Assembly (NCBI GenBank): GCA_963921825.1
Contig: OY997594.1
Coordinates: 64,961,675 to 65,025,674 of the forward strand
Source of the DNA: Erodium maritimum
Taxonomy: Eukaryota; Streptophyta; Magnoliopsida; Geraniales; Geraniaceae
Direction of reading: 5' to 3'
DNA length: 64,000 nt
Shown here: positions 61,239 to 64,000 of the stretch, in pieces
Layout: every line of letters starts with the position of its first letter
Numbering within the stretch: position 1 is the stretch's first letter
Translations under genes and position numbers: made by a program
Notes under the pieces: generated by a model
The model's input: only the letters and a program-made list of their open reading frames with translations
Told to the model about the DNA's origin: nothing
The model's database searches: none

Positions 61239-61551
61239 GGGAAAATTTCAATCAACTATCCTTAAGTATGCACCTTTCTCAATCAACTACCCCTAACTTC
61301 AAAAGGTTTTTGACTACCCCTTAAGATTTGTTAAGTCTCATTTACCCCAATTCCGTCATTTTTTTGACGTGAAATAACGAAATACCCTTTTTTGTTCTTG
61401 AGGGTATTTGTGTCATTTCACACTCAAAAGTTGACGGGATTTGGATAAATTGAGACTAACAAATCTTAGGGGGGTAGTCAAAAACTTTTTGAACTTAAGG
61501 TTAGTTGATTGAGAAAGGTTCATATGTAAAGGTAGCTGAGTGAGATTATCC
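61239..61551. mobile_element. Foldback MITE in intron 8 of UPL7-like gene
   Basis: The left arm GGGAAAATTTCAATCAACT...TTTCTCAATCAACTA pairs with the right arm TAGTTGATTGAGAAAGG...GAGATTATCC over about 130 bp (a second shared stretch around GTTTTTGACTACCCCTTA). It lies 35 bp after the exon 8 donor. Termini fit a Mutator-like MITE, but a 9-bp duplication is not clear (diverged or absent). Confidence 0.65.
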
Positions 61552-61826
61552 TCTACTTCTATTAGTTTGTTGTTCATCAAGTTCTTGCTAAAGCAACAAC
61601 AATGTTTTGTGCATATAGGTATTTGTAAGGTTAGAGCTAGATGACTAAGTTAGAAATCCCGATGATGTGGTTTTGTAGAAAACTAAATCAGTATTACCAA
61701 TAGCTAGGCCGATATGTGCTTGGGCCTAAAGAAGATACTGCAAGTTCTTGAGGAGCATGAGCATTAGTGTCTAATGAAGTTGAGACTAGAAACTTCGGCA
61801 TACAAGACAATCAATGAACATACTTG

Positions 61827-62236
61827 TGTTATGGGCCATGTGGGCCGGTTCAAAGGGTTGGTTTACAAGAGGAAAAGCCGTGCCGATCAAGGCAGTGGTG
61901 AAGTCGGCACAAAGGATTAGAAAATTTCCTTTTTTATTATTATTGCCTTTAGTTATAATTGTATTAGGATTTGGAAACTTGGGTAGCTTTCAATTAATGT
62001 TGCATTAGGATTGGGAAATCTCTATGGCTATATAAACCATAAGAGATCTATGAATAAAGCATTGAGAATTAATTAACTATCTATTAGTTCTCTACCGAGG
62101 TCTTTGAGTTCCCTACCCCTGAGCTCATAACCCTACACCATTGCGCGAAAGAAGAACAAGGATTCGTACCAACGAACCCTTGATCTGAAGTCATACCAAG
62201 GTGCCATAACGAAATCCATTAGCAAGGACCTTAACA
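61827..62236 (+). repeat. 5' LTR of the Ty3/gypsy element
   Basis: Borders are inferred from the TGTTA...TAACA inverted ends and the primer site 3 bp downstream. A possible 5-bp target site ACTTG precedes it (61822-61826) but cannot be checked without the other end. Confidence 0.7.
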
Positions 62237-64000
62237 AACTGGTATCAGAGCCACACGTTATGGACCAAGAACAATCGTTTCAGCAGCAAGTTCTGGCATT
62301 CATGGCCGAATATAAGGCTGATAAGCTGAAAATTGAAGCTGATCGAAGAGAGGTGCAGAATTTGGCTGTTTAGATTCGTGCCCTACAGGTACCCCCACCG
62401 TTAGAAAGATGAAATCGAAGCACAATGTAGGGACATGCTGGCGCAGGGGATCATTCGCCCCAGCCAATCTCCTTTTTCCTCCCCGGTGTTATTGGTTCCG
62501 AAGGCAGACAAGACTTGGCGCATGTGCGTGGATTATAGGGCATTGAATGAACAGACGGTCAAGGACAAGTTTCCCATTCCAGTGATCGATGAATTGTTAG
62601 ATGAGTTGCATGGGGCGTGTTGTTTCTCCAAATTGGATCTCCGTTCCGGGTATCATCAAATCAAAATGCACCCGGAGGACATTCAAATGACGGCATTTCG
62701 CACCCATCATGGTCACTTCGAGCTTCTGGTAATGCCATTTGGCCTGACTAATGCACCGTCCACGTTTCAGGCATTAATGAATGACATTTTTTCGTCGTAT
62801 CTGAGGCGCTTTGTGCTGGTATTTTTTGACGATATCTTGATCTATAGTGCCTCTTATACCGAGCACCTCCACCACTTGCGGGTAATTCTATCCTTACTAC
62901 GTTCTCATTCCCTTTATCTGAAGCGTAGCAAGTGTTTGTTTGCTCAGACACAGGTGGCATATTTGGGGTTCATTATTTCGGGACAAGGAGTGCAAGCTGA
63001 CCCTGACAAAATCTCGGCCATGACCGACTGGCCCCGTCCCGCAACACCTCGGGCCCTGCGTGGCTTCTTGGGGCTCACCGGTTACTACCGGAAATTTGTC
63101 AAAGACTACGGGATTCTAGCAGCACCGATGACTCGCTTATTAAAGAAAAACTCTTTTGGCTGGGATCCGGAGGCGCAGGCCTCCTTCGAGGCTTTGAAAG
63201 TTGCAATGACAACAACACCTGTGCTAGCTCTTCCAGATTTTGAAAAAGAATTCACCGTTGATTGTGATGCGTGTGATTCTGGCATTGGCGCGGTACTTCA
63301 CCAATCTAACCGACCTATTGCTTTTTTGAGCAGGACATTTGCAGCTAGGTACACGAAGTTAGCGGCATATGAAAAGGAGTTGATTGGGCTGGCTCAGGCT
63401 ATCCGCCATTGGCGCCCCTACTTATGGGGTTGGCAGTTTCTAATTCGGACGGACCATTACAGTCTCAAGTACTTGCTCGATCAAAGGGTAGTGACGTCTC
63501 CACAGCAGTGCTGGCTGTCCAAGCTAATGGGCTTCGATTTTCGAGTTGAGTATCGTTCGGGTCGCGAGAATGTGGTGGCCGACGCCCTTTCTCGGCGTGA
63601 CGAAGAGGTCGGCCTCTTCTTGGCTCTCTCCGCCCCATTACTGCACTTGTGGGATGAGCTGGTCACCGAAAGCAAGTCCTCACCGGTCATCCAAGAGAAG
63701 ATTGCTACGATTCGCTCCGGAGCTCTCTCGAATTTGTGGGAGGAACGTGACGGGGTCGTGCTCTTTAAACAGAGGGCTTGGTTACCAGGGGACTCGACTT
63801 TGATCCCATCTATTTTGGTTGCCGTCCACAACACAGCTCACGAAGGGTACCAGAAGACACTTGTCCGAGTTGCGGCTGATTTCTATTGGCGAGGTATGAA
63901 AGGCCAGGTGCAGGCATTCGTGCGTGCCTGTGATGTTTGCCAGCGTAACAAGTCAGACTCCTTACGTCCGGCGGGCCTCCTCCAGCCATTACCTGTTCCT
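61827..64000 (+). mobile_element. Ty3/gypsy (chromovirus-like) retrotransposon, 5' part, runs off window
   Basis: The LTR, 61827-62236 (410 bp), starts TGTTA and ends TAACA, with a TATA-like CTATATAAA at 62028. The primer site TGGTATCAGAGCC at 62240-62252 fits initiator tRNA-Met. Internal coding shows a short gag-like start (62260), then from about 62410 a reverse transcriptase (WRMCVDYRALN, FDDILIYS), an RNase H (TVDCDACDSGIGAVL, DHYSLKYLLD), and the H2C2 zinc domain of integrase (ACDVCQRNK near 63930). The part in view looks broken, with a few breaks; the right half and 3' LTR lie outside. It sits inside an intron of the UPL7-like gene, in the same orientation. Confidence 0.9.

Noticed and set aside
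62240-62252. tRNA-like sequence
   Set aside because: It matches only the primer-binding site of the Ty3/gypsy element, not a tRNA gene; the same applies to the primer sites at 44749, 49341 and 59743.
62748-63834. Minus-strand frames at 62748-62960 and 63481-63834
   Set aside because: Antisense of retrotransposon pol coding sequence.

Overview
This is plant nuclear DNA, most likely from a eudicot. Three intron-containing or plant-type genes are recognised, and most of the rest is transposable-element (TE) debris. The genes are a GT47 (exostosin-family) glycosyltransferase (8.4-11.2 kb, minus), a DYW-class pentatricopeptide-repeat (PPR) protein resembling Arabidopsis EMB175 (28.9-31.6 kb, minus), and most of a HECT ubiquitin ligase of the UPL7 type (54.5-61.2 kb and onward, plus). 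From memory, At5g03795 (GT47) and At5g03800 (EMB175) are neighbours in Arabidopsis. If so, the first two genes are a conserved pair in the same orientation, here pushed about 17.6 kb apart by TE insertions. A fourth possible gene, a small membrane protein at 38.9-39.6 kb, appears frame-shifted.

Layout: 0-8 kb holds a 96-bp GC-rich tandem repeat, a nested pair of Mutator-like MITEs (miniature inverted-repeat elements, 2.46-4.08 kb) and decayed LINE pieces. 8.4-11.2 kb is the GT47 gene. 11.9-18.2 kb holds MITEs, a LINE RNase H relic, a short polyA retroelement and the probable 5' end of a PIF/Harbinger-like element. 18.9-24.5 kb is a nearly full-length L1-type LINE (minus) lying against an older LINE relic. 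24.9-27.6 kb looks like a PIF ORF1-like gene split by a large solo-LTR-like block. 28.9-31.6 kb is the PPR gene. 31.7-37.7 kb holds more LINE relics, hAT-like ends and two (TA)n-flanked inverted-repeat elements. 39.9-40.1 kb is a near-perfect palindromic MITE.

40.19-50.71 kb is the most striking structure: a tandem LTR-retrotransposon array, LTR-internal-LTR-internal-LTR, with a period of about 4.59 kb and nearly identical copies. It is an Athila/Tat-like, non-autonomous element: a tRNA-Asp-type primer-binding site, LTRs of 1.34-1.39 kb, and only gag- and protease-like coding parts. It abuts a LINE endonuclease relic, then a MITE with a perfect 9-bp target duplication, then a LINE ORF1-type element (51.7-54.2 kb).

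The UPL7-type gene has eight exons in view (935 codons). Its introns contain a short copia-like LTR remnant, a foldback MITE and the start of a Ty3/gypsy element that runs off the window. The catalytic end of the HECT domain is not in this window. No tRNA, rRNA or CRISPR was seen. Exon borders were set by eye from GT/AG sites, reading frame and family similarity.
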